A stretch of DNA of 64,000 nucleotides from assembly GCA_036877525.1 (NCBI GenBank), contig JAZGTH010000002.1, positions 14,025,001-14,089,000 on the forward strand, in the 5' to 3' direction. Each line of letters opens with the position of its first letter. Positions within the stretch are counted from its first letter, which is position 1. The stretch comes from Chromobotia macracanthus (Eukaryota; Chordata; Actinopteri; Cypriniformes; Botiidae). Made by a program: the position numbers and the translations under genes. This document shows positions 15,001-29,527 of this stretch, one piece after another. The notes under the pieces are model-generated. The model was not told the origin of the DNA and ran no database searches. It worked only from the letters and a program-made list of their open reading frames with translations.

Positions 15001-16282
15001 AAAGTATTATTATCAAACACTATTTTAATGCTTGTTTTGTCTTATTTTAAATCATTTTAGGTCATCTTGAGGCCCCCTTGGAAATTTGTTGAGACCCTGT
15101 AGTGGACCCTTTACTAACTAGATGGTTAGTAAAGTGACAAGTGGATATAAAGGATTTTTATCCATTGCTTGGTTTTCGCGTTTGTGGTGTCACGCTGGGT
15201 AGCCCGGCCCATTGTAAATTATAGATCTAATGTTTAACTAAATTCACACACAACACAGATCACCAGTTACCATAACCAGATAATCAGTTTTCTGCTGTGA
15301 TGTTTCTCCACCTTCTCCATCCAGTGAGAAAAAGCCAAAATATTTCACAGAAGCACAAACACTCAGCGTCTCTCGTCTTGACAGCATGTTTGTTCTGAGC
15401 AAATATCAGAGCGGTCAGGAGTTCAGTCTGCTGCTCGGAAGCTCCCTGCGGCTCGTGTGTTGTGCTATCTGTCTGAAAGCATTGCACTGTCTCTGCTCTT
15501 CACAAGCTCTTACCTCTGACTGGAGGATTGTGTGAGCCGTCTTCTAATTGCGGTTTAACAGTTTGCTATTCGCTTTGGGTTTTATCTGTCGTAACCAAGT
15601 AATTCAGTGATGAAAAATTAGCCGAACGAATCAGCAGTCTGCAGGTTATAATATCATTGTGATGATCATTCAGATCACAACGTGCTTTTGGGGCTTCTAC
15701 TGGAATAAGAATGAATATTGATATTTTATAATATTTTTATAATATTGTTTTGTTACAGTATATTCCCTGCATGCATTCACTATTGCTATGGTTTTCCCTT
15801 TAAGAAAGGACAAAGAACACATCGGCAGAATGCTTAAGTTTGATATGAAGGCGAGGTCACACGTCTTTGAAGATATTAAATTAAAATTGACCCTATTTAA
15901 TTTTTCATGAAATGTTTCTAGTGTTGTTGTGCCCAGTTCATCTGTGCATGTTATTCTGAAGAAAAAATGTTTTGTTTATGTAATCTTTCATCAAACTGTA
16001 ATAACATTCCCTATCTGTGAAGTGATTTTTCTGATGTAACTAAAGCTGTGTGAGCGGGAAAATAATATCAGCTAATAATATCATAGCTTAAAGGGATAGT
16101 TCACCCAAACATGAAAATTCTCCCAATTACTCACCCTCATTGACAAACCCGTGACTTTCTTTAGCACATTATTTCAAACAATAATCTAAACTGGTGTACT
16201 TTATTCTTGAGGTTTATAATGTAAGACAGTGTACAGTAGAAGCATTAATAATTCATTGTCACTTCATTGTCATTTTTTGTTA

Positions 16283-16331
<49 letters not shown>

Positions 16332-19300
16332 ACATATATATATACACCTTCTGATTGGTAATAATATCCAATATTATCACAGAAGCTCAGCACATAATTA
16401 GAAATGCTTGATTATGTATTGTCATTCCATTACTTATTAACTACTAATCTGTCAAGCATACTGTATTTAAAATGTTTCACTAACAATACTTTGTCTTAGT
16501 AACCATCATTATCATAGAATATTGCCCATAAATATGCATCTTTGTTTACAAACATAGATCATGTAATTTTGGCTCTGTGCTGAACATATGCAGTAGGATG
16601 TTGTGTTATCAACACTATAAGCAGGAGATTTCCCTCCCATGCATTCCAATCTGTTCATGGTTTTAGCAAGAACATGATAAAGGTTGTTAACACACACATG
16701 CTCATGCACAGACTGAATGCTCATATGCTGATACCTCTGCAGGGCGGTTAATCATGCTTCCTCCACATTGTCAGATCATGTCTGATTTTGCTCAGCCAAA
16801 ACTAAACGATGACTATCCAGCTAAATGTTGTCAGAATGTTGATTAATGTTCTTAAAGTTATCAAAAAACATTTTGCAGTAACATTAGTAGAATGTTTTTT
16901 TAGCATTATATCATATCAAAAACGTTATTTTTAAGTAGTATGGAATATTTTAAAAAACATTGCAGAATTAAAAAATGTTTGAATGAATAACAAATAACAC
17001 AGTGTGTTAAAACTGGATGTTTTGAAAGTTTCTAGAACTTTTAAAAGAACATTTTTAACTTAATGGAATTGTTGGGGAAACTTTCTTACAACCTAAATTT
17101 GTTAGCTGGGTCAGAACCAGGCAGCAATACAGATCCATGCCGGCGTTCTTTAATCCGCAGGCTGTTCGAATCACTGATTGATTGTGTCGATGCCCTTTAA
17201 AGATGTTATTGAACAGGAAGTAGATGCTCACGCACATACAAGATCGTGGTCGGGTTTGATAATAAGGGGAGCGGTTTGCTCCCCCTCAATTTGATCTTCT
17301 CTTGGTGGCTTTTTAATTCAAATAAACCAATTCAGGCACAAGGAAAGTGGAGCTCCAAAAATAGGGTTCCAGATCTTTTTAGTGATGCATCGTTCTGAGT
17401 GAACAACCAGCGAAGCACGAAAACCTTCACTTATTTTATTTTGAATGATTCAAACTGTGCGAAGAGAGAAACGGCAGGATGCATTTCATAGATCTTGTTT
17501 TTCAGGCTGCATCGGCTTTCTCATTTGTTGTTCACACAAACACTTGTTCTCTCCGTCCCTCCATCAGTCAGCAGACAGAGATACAAGCGTGTGGTGAATG
17601 CCAAGCGTCTGACAGCCTGATTCAGACAGAAATTCTGCCATCTGGCCACGGATGAACACAACCGCAAAGCTATCCTGAGTTGGCCTTACACTGAGTTGGC
17701 CTTTTAACTGGGGCCTGTAAGCAACTGCATAGCAATGCCCTAGCAACCATTCAGTACACTCTAATGCATACTAATGCACTTAAAACACTTTGCCAGTCAC
17801 CCTAGCAACCACCTGGAATGATGATGATGATAAAGAACGTTTCTTTACTGTTTAGTCTTGTCCAGTGTTTAAAATTGAAAAAACAATTAATAACAGGGGG
17901 TCCTAAAGCTCTGTAGTTTATTTAGTTGGTTGGATTATCCAAGATCAGCAACTCCTTCCCAATAAACTATATTCATCAAAATATGAAAGTGTAAATCTGA
18001 TCCCAGATCAGCGCTCCTAACTTTACAGGTCCTATACACACAAACTCAGCCTATAGGTTATTGGTCACTCTCTTTCTCTGTCTCTCTCTTTCAGAGTCAC
18101 ACACTGACAGGGTGGGCCGGCGACGCAGCATGCCCGGCAGTACCATGGACAAAACAGCAGTTGCTATGGATGCAGATACGTCAGCATCTTTTAAAGTCAC
18201 GGTACGGGTTTATGATGGCATCACAGATGGACATAGTAATTTTTCCAACAAAGCAATTGTTTATAAATGTCAAAGCATTATAAATATCTATGTTTTAAAT
18301 GCTATATACCACGTTTTACTAATGCTACATTGTTTTCTTACATTATGCTTCTAACATGTTGACTCCCTTCAGAGCAACCTGTAGTTTTTTATTTGTTCTG
18401 AATTAAAGCAAAATGAAAGCAAAGCAGGTTGGATTTAAACTCAGTTTGGCCACACATGAGTTAGGGGCGTATCTGGGTCATTTAAATACAGTGTTGTAAT
18501 GCTTTGTTTAGTGTATCTTTAGTCTAGTGTATGCAAAACTGTGACACAAAACTGTGACTTTTTTACTCACTTTAACCAGCCAAGTAAACTTGTATCAGCA
18601 TTGGAACCTGTTTCCTGTAATTACAATTAATTTTAATTAATTGTAAAAAATAAAAAATAATGCAATTACCATTATTTTTAGCCTGTTGTGAGTCTGGATT
18701 TTGGTCAAAGTGTAAAAAAGTGTATATAAGTAAGTGTGCATTGACTTAAAGCTACAGTCCAGTGTTTTGACTGGTCTTTAGGCTTCAGATTTCAGAATTT
18801 TTGTTTCTAACTTAATATTCTTGACTCTAACCAGGCAACACCTTTAACAACACAAGCACTGTCTGCTGTGGATGACAGAAGTTACGTAACACTCATAGCT
18901 TTTATTGACTCTTATTTGGGACTCTGTTTATCGAGATTAGAGGAGCAAAAGGCTCCTGAATAGCAGACTGAAGTTCTTTGCCCTCGGTTACGAGGTTAAT
19001 CCCAGCAGTTGTTGTGAGTCGGGTAATGCAGGTGTCATCATACCCCGAGGAGCGAGAGCAGGTTTCCTGCGGTGTGCGCTTCCTGCCTAGGGCAAGAATC
19101 ACCACAGCTAATGACCCCCTTTACAGATGAGTGGGCAGCCTGGTCACGGCTGGTTATGATGGCCCGGGTCAGCCTATGAGGAGAGAGGCATAACTAACCT
19201 CTGAGAGAGTTAAGTTATTGGTTTATAGACCAGAATGGGCATCTAATGCGATGCAGTTCTGGAAGGAGATGCAATTGGTCTGCCTAAAAAACTGCCTAAT

Positions 19301-22300
19301 GCTGCCTGTAAATGAGACAGATGAGAAGGGATCTTGCTGCATTCATCTGCGATGTGGAAAAGCCACAAGCACAGCTGGCAATGTCCATGCGTCCCTGCTC
19401 TTGTTTCTTACCCCCTCGTGCCACTCAGTGAAGAGCTGATGAGGTGCATGTGAGGTGCAGTTTTGCCTTGCCTTTCTTGCACCACTCAATCAGGGCCTGT
19501 TACCATGGTGATGGTGTAAATCATACATGTCATTTTAAATTGAGGCTGCATGCATAGTTACTGGATTATATAAAATATTATATTTATTTACAAATTCTGA
19601 TTTCAATATTGTGCATTGTACATTTTAACATTTGGTTTTGGTGATTGTTCATGTTTTTGAGAAAACAAAAAACTAAATACATAATTCCTGTCTTGTGTAA
19701 TGGCTTTTCTTTGTCTTATATCTGCTAGTACACTATTCCTTCACTTCTGTTTACCCCCAACCTGAATGCTCAGATAAACAGTGATTTCAGTGCTTTCAGT
19801 TTACCCGCATGGCTTAATTACAGAGCTAACCTAATGACAGGATCTGTTAACTGAAGCAGAACAGAATGACTCTGTGTTTGTAAGCATACTGAAATGTGAA
19901 CGCCCCTCATGCATGCTGATGGGTTGTGTGTTTTGCTCCTGCAGGGCCATGAGAGGCCCCGCTGTCTCCGACGATGCGCGAAGCTTCGCACGAGTGTGCA
20001 GAACCGCGATCGGTGCTAATTGAATACGATCCCAAGCTTGTTGGAACAGAAGGAGATCGGGCAAACGTTAGACCATTAGTGCTGTGCGGCCCACTTTGAG
20101 AACCCTGGGAGAAGTTCCATACCTTGTGCTGTTGATGTATGCAGACGCGATCGTTAGGAACCCGAGGTTACGGATTTCCCCACAGGCTCTGGTTCTCTTG
20201 CAGAGAAAGCTGCTGCAGACCACAGCTTCCTCTGTGTTATGACCCAAGCTAGACTGCCTGGCTGCGAGCAGAACAGATAATGATATTAGATGTATTGGGC
20301 AGATTTAAGCTCTTAGCGCAGTCTTGCTGGAGCTGGAGTCTTGTTTAGTTGTTATCTGAGCTGAGACACTGAGCGTCTTTTCCGTGTTTGATAATGGATG
20401 TTATTGTAAGTGTGTCCATGGAAGACTGCACAATCTTCTTTTACATAAGTCTCAGAGACATCTTGAATATTTGGCATAAGGGGCTTCTTGAATTATCATC
20501 TGAAATTAGATGTCAGGAATGTTTATCTTGTAACCATGGTACGTTGGCACGATAAGGATAAGAAATAGAGGCCTTCATTCCACTGGTTATGACAAGACTG
20601 GCTTCTAACTTGTTAAGACACAGAAGGGAGTAAAGCGTAAGAGCTTAACCCCTTCAAATAGCCCAGGGGGAAGATATGTTAAAGCAAACATATGATGTCA
20701 ACTTTTGAGATATTGATTTCAATAGAATTTTGCATTAGCAAGTGTGATATTTTAATAAGAATTGCACACAAATTTGTGTGAAATATATGTGTTAATTTGA
20801 TGATACTTTTTCATGTTTAAAGCTGCAATTCATAATCCAACAATAAACAAAAATAAGGTTTTGAGCAAGTACATGAGAGATCAGTGTTCAACACAATCTC
20901 CTTACTTTACCCCGATTCGGTAAGTTTAAAATAATGATTTATAATTTATTTCCCAGGAAATGTTCGTCTGTAAACAGAAAGAAGATCCGGCTACGATATC
21001 ACATGAACGGGTACTGTAGACGATGCAGCGTTTGTAGTCGCCATCCATGTTAAAATAACTCCAAATACCTGCATTTTATGTTCAAACATGTTATGTTATG
21101 TTTATGTAGAGAGGCAAAAGTTACGGATTGCAGCTTTAATGAATTGTGTTTATATGTCTTGAAATTATATGTTCAATATGTTGAATAGATTTTTTACCCA
21201 GTTCATTGCTATCTATTGTTTGATTGTCTGTGACACTTCATTAGAACTGAGCCAAAAGAGCGTATTTAAAAACAGCCTTTGTATTGAGAGCCTGCCTATG
21301 ATGCCTTAAAATGCCATTTGTGTAGGCATCTCACTAGAATTTAGAACAGAGCCCCAGATCTTCTTTGCCACTAGGGCTGGTGTGACCAGCAATCCAGCCG
21401 TTTCTTTAGAGCAGGTCATGACAAGGGCTTAACCTTCAGTTTACTTACAAAGTAAAGACCAGGATGTTTAAAATCAGGCAGGGCTCATGTCTGTATGTAT
21501 CAGCCTCAAAATGCTTCACGCCATGTCGTGTGTCAGCTCATACAAACAGACAGGTACACAATTAAATCTGTCAAACACAAACTGGCAGGCTTGGACACAA
21601 GAGGGCAGAGAGAGGCCAAGCATAAAGAATACGGGGTAAAAGGGTGAGGAGGAGGGTGTGAGAGGAGGGCGGGAATGCAGGCTCAGCAGCTGAGCATTAG
21701 AGGAACTCGGTACACAATAGACCTTCATACTTTTGGCAGCTGACGAAGCATATTACAGAGACGAGATGCCAGCATTAAAGCATGTTAGCCTAGTTATGGC
21801 TGGAATAGTGTGTTATTGGGAAATACCAACAAATAGCCAATGCACATATAAGAAAATATGAAAAATCAGTTTTGCCAAAATCATCAACATACATAAACAA
21901 ACAAATTGTGTTCCCTCTGGAAATGTGCAAAATTGTGCTAATTTTAATCCTGTTCGTATCGAACATCTCTGTGTATTTCCCAACCACACCGTAAAAATTA
22001 CAGTCTCTAATTTTGAATGACTATTTTGCGGTATATTAGAATTGATAGGTATGATCTTTATATTATTTAATCACTTCCCTTATTTATTTACATATACAGT
22101 GGGGTTTAAATGTTACATTGACACAAATATGAAATTCTAAAATTTGTAAATTCATTTAACACCTTTTTACTCAAATTCTCATGCCATAAAATAGTTTGTA
22201 ATGAGAAACGTACTAAAATACATAAACAAAAACACAAAACAGAAGCATATTCTTTACGTGAACCAGAATTTTTATTTAAATTCTGCTTTATTTACTTCGA

Positions 22301-25300
22301 GGAGTTTTGTAATGCTTTCAGATCACATGACCCTTGTAATCCCATACAAATAGTGCTTAATTTGAAAGTTTTAGGTTGTGCTGCAAAGCTTGTTTCCTGA
22401 AACTGATTGTTCTTAAGTCTCTAGATATCTCTAGAATTACAGAATCATGATAAATCCAATGATAAACATTCACGATGCAGGTGGATGTTGCTTTAAATCT
22501 CATGTTGTAATTTTATGAGATGCGCACGGCTCAAGTAAACGCTGTTTCTGGAGTGGAACTGCAGAGTCATTGATCCAGACCACGGCTCCAAACAGCAGCA
22601 GTATCAAACAGCATCAAAATCTCTCCTCCTTCACCCTCACTCGCTCCATAAATAATTCCACTTGAAACTCAGACAAATGACAAATGTTATGGGAAGGATG
22701 CATCCATGAATAGAGAGCTGTAACATTTCAGAAATGCATGTTTGAAGTTATTTTGATTAGATGATTTATAACTGACCTGCTGAGCACAATAGATTTAGGA
22801 CATCTATTAGGAACGTGTCTCTGTTACCATATTTATTTGGAAATTAGCGATGGAGTGGTAAGACTGATTTAATTCATTTCCAGATTTTTAGCAGTGGTGC
22901 ATAAGTGAACCTGCTTGAACAATTATCTCCTACAGCAATTGTGTCAAGGATAATGCACTGTTCTCAAATGTTGGTAAATGAATTTTGAGTATTCTGTGTG
23001 AAATGTTCATTTCAGCTAGTTCGTGTTTGCTCTGCTGTCATTAAAATGTATACTTGGCTTTATATGAGGCATTCTGCTCTCCAGATAACAACACCAGCAA
23101 ATGAAGGAGTGCAAATATCAGTTTTTCTCTACTAAAGATGGTGTAACAAGGCATTTATTAATTTTTTCCACTTAAGCGTGAGAAAAAACATGGGGACTAA
23201 TTTTTCATGTCCATTTTATTACCTCAGTTGTAACATGATATGGATATTACAATGACCAATAACGTGTATTAAATAATGAGATACCAAACCATATTCAATC
23301 CTAAACACAACATGCGTTAGTGTCTTCTGCGGCCTTTGTGTTTGTGTATTGGTCTCCTAATCATTATTTAGTCCAGTCAACTCTTTATTCATCCTCCCTG
23401 ATCTTTCCCCCCCCCCTCACACTGAGACTGACTGTGGCCTGTAAGGAATAATTCAGGTCATTTGAATGGTCTTAATCTTGACATTGTCTCAGAAGCACTG
23501 GCTCGGCTCTTCTTCCGTGCGCTCGCAGCGCATCAGTATTTGCCCCTCTTCTTGCCAGCCGACAGTTTCCATGGTAACAGTGGCTTTGCGGGGAGTATCG
23601 CATCCGTGGGGCTTCGCGAGCCCGGCGCGTCGCGATCAGATGTGCGTGCGGCACCGAGTGCTACGGAGGAGAGGAGCGTTGTTTGTACTTTGTAAGTGAA
23701 TCAAGTGTGACATTGTCCTCTGCTCTGGTTTTCCTCTCAGGGCTTCCTAAGCCGCAGACTGAAGGGCTCCATCAAACGCACTAAAAGCCAGCCGAAGCTC
23801 GACCGCCACAGCAGCTTCCGGAGCATCTTACCGGGCTTCAAGAGCGCGGAGAATGACAGGTGAGGTGCAACCACGTGTACGTGTACGTGTGAGTTTGTGT
23901 TGCTGGCTGTATGTTGATGATTTTGTTTGTTTATTAACACTTTGTGTCATATCGACAGTTGTTGGATGTAGCGTTTATATTTATGTAACCATGTACAGAG
24001 CACGTTTATGTCATTGAATAATAGATATTTGCCTGGCTTGAGCAATCTATGAACATTCATTTTTGGCTTTGGGTGTTGTAATCGGATCGGTGACCTGGCG
24101 GATATTGCACATGCTCCAACACCACGCTGTGGTGCCGTTGTGGGCAACGTGAGTTCGAATCTAGTTTGTGATGACACAACCCCGCCCCCTCGTGCATATT
24201 ACTTCCTCACTTATACCAACTGTGTATCGGTCTACATTCACTTAAATGTTTTTAATGAAGTTTCTAACACATCTCTTACAGTTCTATACAGTACAACTAG
24301 TTTTCAACTCACAATTTTCATCAAGCCATTTATCAGGTTGTTCTCTGAACGTTTAACTTCTCCATTAGGATTGTGTGGAGTCATTTCTCGCAGTGCTGAA
24401 TCTCTGAGTGAACTGGAGTCACAGAGTGAAGTGAATTGGATCACTCTGAGGATAAATGGTTTGGCTGCGGTCTAATTTGGAAGGGATAGCTTGTGAAGTA
24501 TTAATCAGATTTAAGTATGTTGTCAAGCAAAGAAAATGTTTTAACGGTAGTGTTGTGTGAAAAACAGACCAAAATATGTATTTAAATATATATATTTTTC
24601 TAGCTCTTATATGCTCTTAATGTGCTTTTTTGATAATTTTAAAGCAGGCAGCTCCAGTCCCTGTTCACTTTATTTATGTGGGGGAAAAGTGGCCAGGATC
24701 TGAAATCCAGAGTGTTAAAATTAAACTTTGTGTTTTACAGAAGAAAGTCATGCAAGTTTGGGTCAAAATTAGCGATTAAATATATATTTTTTTGGGTGAA
24801 CTATCCCTTTAAATCTGACATTTACCACCAGCTTATTATTATGTACTTAGCTATATAGTGATCATCTCATACTTTTGAAAAATTATGCAATGGCTGCATT
24901 TCTTTCTCTTGTGTGTGAGAGTATGTTTCTTTCCCATAAAGAGAATCTCAAGTGCACATTCTCTGACCCGGGAATTTGTTTAGTCACTCTACAGGCCTGC
25001 GCGCAACAGCCCCATAGATTCATAGAGAGCCCCTCAGTTTATTGTCAGCCTTGTGTCTCTCTGTCACTGTGGTGGTAGCAGAAAAAATGGCCTCGGTTGT
25101 CCAGAGATTTTATGCCTCATTAGAGCAGCTTATTATCGTGGGAGAGAGACCGTCATCTTCTTGGCATTGAAGTATCTGAGATAGATGCTGCTTTTCAGAT
25201 GTTGTGGGCCCACCTGTCACAGTAGGTTAAGGCTCTTCCCAGTAGACAATGTTATTTTGTTATTTTGAATGTTCTAGGAACGTTAAAAATGTCTAGATTT

Positions 25301-28300
25301 TTATAAGCATGTTAATGCTTGGTTAAAAGAACATTATTCAACCTTTTTTAAATCTGTTTTAAAACATTTCACTAACAACGTAAGTTTAAAATTTTTGGTA
25401 TATATGATATATTATATAACTTAAAAAAGTTCTACTAACGTTACTGATAGAATTTTTTGATAACTTTGAGAAAACTTTTAGAGAATGTTAGCCAACCTTC
25501 TAAGAAAGTTCCCTGTTAGCTGGGTTTTCTCCAGACTGTTGTGTAATGTAGACATCCTGTGTAGACATCCTGCCTAATGGCTTCGTTTAACAGATTTGCT
25601 GTTCTCCAACTTAAGCCTGAGCTGTTAGAAAGGTACGACGTTGGACTTCGAGTCCTTGCATTGAATCTGCCACATTATCCATTTGCAGAAAACATTGATG
25701 CCCAGCTTCAAAAAACAATCTGTGGTTTCATGCATTATAGAGTGCATTACCGAGCATGTCTGACCTTATAAACAATAACTTTATAAAAGCTTCCATTTAG
25801 ATATCTGATGTCCTTTTAACTGAAGAATAAACTCTTAAGCATCTAACTTGCCACTCTGAAGGGTTTATTGATAAGCATATGAGTAGGAAGTGGCTAGAGA
25901 GGACGTTTTTGTCTTATGTGGGTGGCTACATAGTTTTGACCTTTTGACAAGTTGGTGTTTATAATATATATAGATATTATAACAGCAACTTTGTGACCAT
26001 AAGCCCCAATGTTTCGTAAATTAAACACAGACAGTATAAGATTAACAAAAGTAAGACCTTAACATGACACCAGTCTCAGAAGATGTCTTTACATTGTGGC
26101 CTTCAGAAAGGACATTGGCTTTAACTATTGATTTTTACTTATTTTTTCCCAGCCACCATTTTCTGAACAATGCCGGCAGTAAGATCTCTTCATCTCCTGT
26201 AACTGAACAAGAAATAAAGGGTGTGTGATGAATAGGGCTGCTCAAAGCACGTCTGCATTCAGCAGAGGACACTTTCTTCACCTCAGGCTTACATTTCTAC
26301 ACATTTATTAAAGTTACTATTGCTGAAGTGTTGTCATGGCATAGAAGCTGCGACAACTTTTGTTGTCATTTTGAACTGTAGCTGGTTGCTTTCTCTGGTC
26401 TAATTGAGCAGTTCTTGACAGAATACAACAACATGTAGATGTTAAGAGTGGGAGATGAATTAAGTCAAAATATTGAAACTAAAGTCAATTCTATTGAGTT
26501 TTTGCTTGTTTGGTGGTCTGTGTTTAGTTTTTGCCTTTTGGAAATGTTGGAAATCAAGAAGTACATTTTTCAGCCTGTTTATTCAGTAATAGTTTTAATT
26601 AATGATAATACCATTGCTGGAAACGATGTACTGGAGCATAATGAGTTTCTCTCACAGCATCTACAGTCGTTGGACAAAGCGAGGTTTCCAGGTCATCCTT
26701 TCCTCTTGCTTTTGGCTGTTTCACCATGTCCCAATTAAAGACAGGCCTGGAAACTGTGTAATAGAGAGAATGCATGGCCCTACCGCCCTCTGTTAATACC
26801 AAGAGACATGCTCGCCCAGGGCGTGTGAGCGGCCTGCGTCACAGTGTGCTGTCTCCATTTCTGTCTGTGTCTGTGTGTGTGTTTCAGACAATGGGACTAA
26901 TCAGAAGCTGTCGTGTTATTTTAGTTATTTAGTAACCAGCGAATTCCAATGCTTCTCGTGGTGAAATCTATGATGCTCGATTTACTCGACAGCTAACAGC
27001 AGTGTTAGCATTGTCACTTTTGTTTTGATTTAGATTTTAGAAAAACACTCAAATTGTAAATTCAAGACAGTCCTGAATCCAAGATTTTGAAGCCATCATA
27101 ACCACTGCTAGAAAAAACACATATTTGTTTTATTAGATTTTTGACTCCCAACCATTGCTTTACTGACATGCAGCCCTTGTGACAACTTCCTGTGTGACGA
27201 CTAGCCCCGGTGTGCCCTACGTCTTTTGAGCAGCACATCTGTGACTCCCCCTTTCATCAAGTCAAGTCAATCTCTTTAATAAAACATGACCGAGTTGTCA
27301 CTATTGACTTGTATTGATTAAAAGCACACTGGGAACCACTGTCCCTTAGCATGTGGCATCCCGGGAGATGGGGGAAGGGTTCTGCAGGCGAGTGCTGGCT
27401 GGCGCTGTGATTTGGTTTGGAGACGTGTGATGTGAGGCCGTAATGGATTATCCTCATTAAATTCAAACCTGCGTTCCACACAAAGAAACACCCACGGCAG
27501 AACTGCATGTTCCTGCTTCCATCACGGTCCTTCTCATTCTGTCTTTCTCTTTGTAATGACGCTCCATCTGTCAGGTTCTCCACCCCCTCCCCAGCTCTTT
27601 TCTTTATTGCTTTCCTCTGTTGCAACTACATTTAAACCCACACCATATTTCTCCCTCTGACCCGTCAACAACTTCAGAAATCAGTCATGAATATGACTGC
27701 AGCTCTCATTCAGAGTGTTTGTGTGATTGGCCAAGGACAAATGAAAGAGCTTTCACTGGTTATTGAATTCATAGTTTATGTTTATGTACGGGAGGCTTCA
27801 TTTCTTAAGGACTGCAGTTATAAGTAAACCAAGCAAGCTTTGTGGGTTATTTACCATGTTAATCCTATGGAAACTGATGCTGTTCATGTAAAATGCCTTT
27901 AATATGGTCATAAAACCGTATTCTGTGGTTTTTAAGGACTATGGTGCGTAGAATCCGATTCAGAGATTCAGAAGCTGGGATCAAGTCGCAGTTTCTCAGT
28001 TCAGTTCCCCTGTATTCTCTTCATCATTTCCTGTACTCCTGATTCTGATCTGGTCAATAAAAAGTATCAGAAAGGTCATCATCAATTTATCTTCTGTCAG
28101 TCTTCTATCAGTTCTGTGTTGCGTCATGTTTTCTCTTTGACCCCCCTGGTTCAGTGACACTGTTTATTGATTATTTCCCTCTTGTCTTCATGTTCCTCTC
28201 ATTTCAAATGCTGGCCATGGCACGTTGTATAGATCGAGCTTGTGAATGATATACAGAGATGACATCGAGCTGAAAGCTGGGCTGTGTTTGACACCATCTT

Positions 28301-29484
28301 GGACAAGGAAGGTCACCTACCGTGTCTACCCCACAATTCTGCATTCTGAAGTATCACCGAATCTCATTGTCATGATGTGAAGTGATACTGGAGTTAAAGG
28401 ACAGCGTAACCTTTCTTGATAAAGTAACGTTCAGCTGAAAGTGGTTTCTGAATTTAAATTTCACACGGTATAGCTGGAAATACTGAAGTACTGTTAAGTG
28501 TACTGCGGTCAATAGACGTTTAGCTCAGATCTGTGACCTGGAGTCAGACAAACTTTAAAAACCTGTGTGTAAAGACAACCAAAAATCATGTGTACAGTAA
28601 TTTATTTACACTGTAAATCTAAAGGCCAAGGCACCGTATACCAGTATACATGGTAAAGTACACACATTTACAAACAATCTTAAAAATATAGCTGCATAAC
28701 TTTAAAATAATATATGTTCCCATGATGCTTGTACAAAAACAACACTTCCTAATCTTGTCTTGCAGTTTTGCACAAAATACATACAGGGAATCGTATGTAC
28801 ACAGAATTGTATTGAACACAGAGAAAGAGGTTTTTAGTTGAGCCAACAAAAATATTTCAGTTAAAAAAATGTATTATTACTTGTGCTATTACATCATTAA
28901 AGTTTGCATGACAGTGAATTGTAGGCTCAAACCAAACAGATGGATTTCAGTTCACATCCTAAAAGATTAATTAAAGTCAGTGTCATGTTGAAATGCAGAA
29001 AATGCAGTTATACTGCATGATGACCGTGACCTGAGCAGATTGATTTACTCCAGAAACCTCTTTCCAATTCACACTCAAATCCAGGAGCAGAGCAGAGAGG
29101 AAACTGAACACAGATCATTCCTGTCACCTGATTCTCTCGGTCAATCAGTTGGTGGTTGATATGAGGCATCAGACGCCGCATGAGCACCAGTCAGTATATC
29201 ACTGTCACTCATGGCCGTCAGCATCTCAGAGATCCACCCAGACAGCCCATCAGCTTCCTGAATATTCCGGATGCCTCTGCATGCAGAGCACTCACATCTG
29301 ATAACTGCACAGAATATTTTTAACTCCAGTTATAGTGTCACTAAATAACATGAGTGATATAAGCCAGAATCTTGATGATTTTGTTTTTTAATTTGATGAA
29401 AATCTGAGAGTTTTCCGGAGAATGTTTGCCTGATTTTACTGGCCTGTAGTGTGTTTGGCTTGGAAATGTTCCTGTTTTACTATA

Positions 29485-29527
<43 letters not shown>

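Larger units (their letters stand above)
12088..18094 (+). other. dab2ip: dab2ip intron 1
   Basis: A 6.0-kb intron with no exon I can support. It contains a (TG)n tract near 12951, CCCTAGCAAC fragments (13345, 17720), a TTAAAGGGATAG repeat (16088), the (CA)n tract (16285) and a MITE (16817). Confidence 0.75.
18202..23740 (+). other. dab2ip: dab2ip intron 2
   Basis: A 5.5-kb intron. Contains the 323-base MITE at 20817 and the CpG-rich patch at 23500. No further coding exon seen. Confidence 0.75.

Noticed and set aside
27257..27625. 122-codon minus-strand ORF in intron 3
   Set aside because: Low-complexity charged start, no recognisable domain, and no splice or promoter context.
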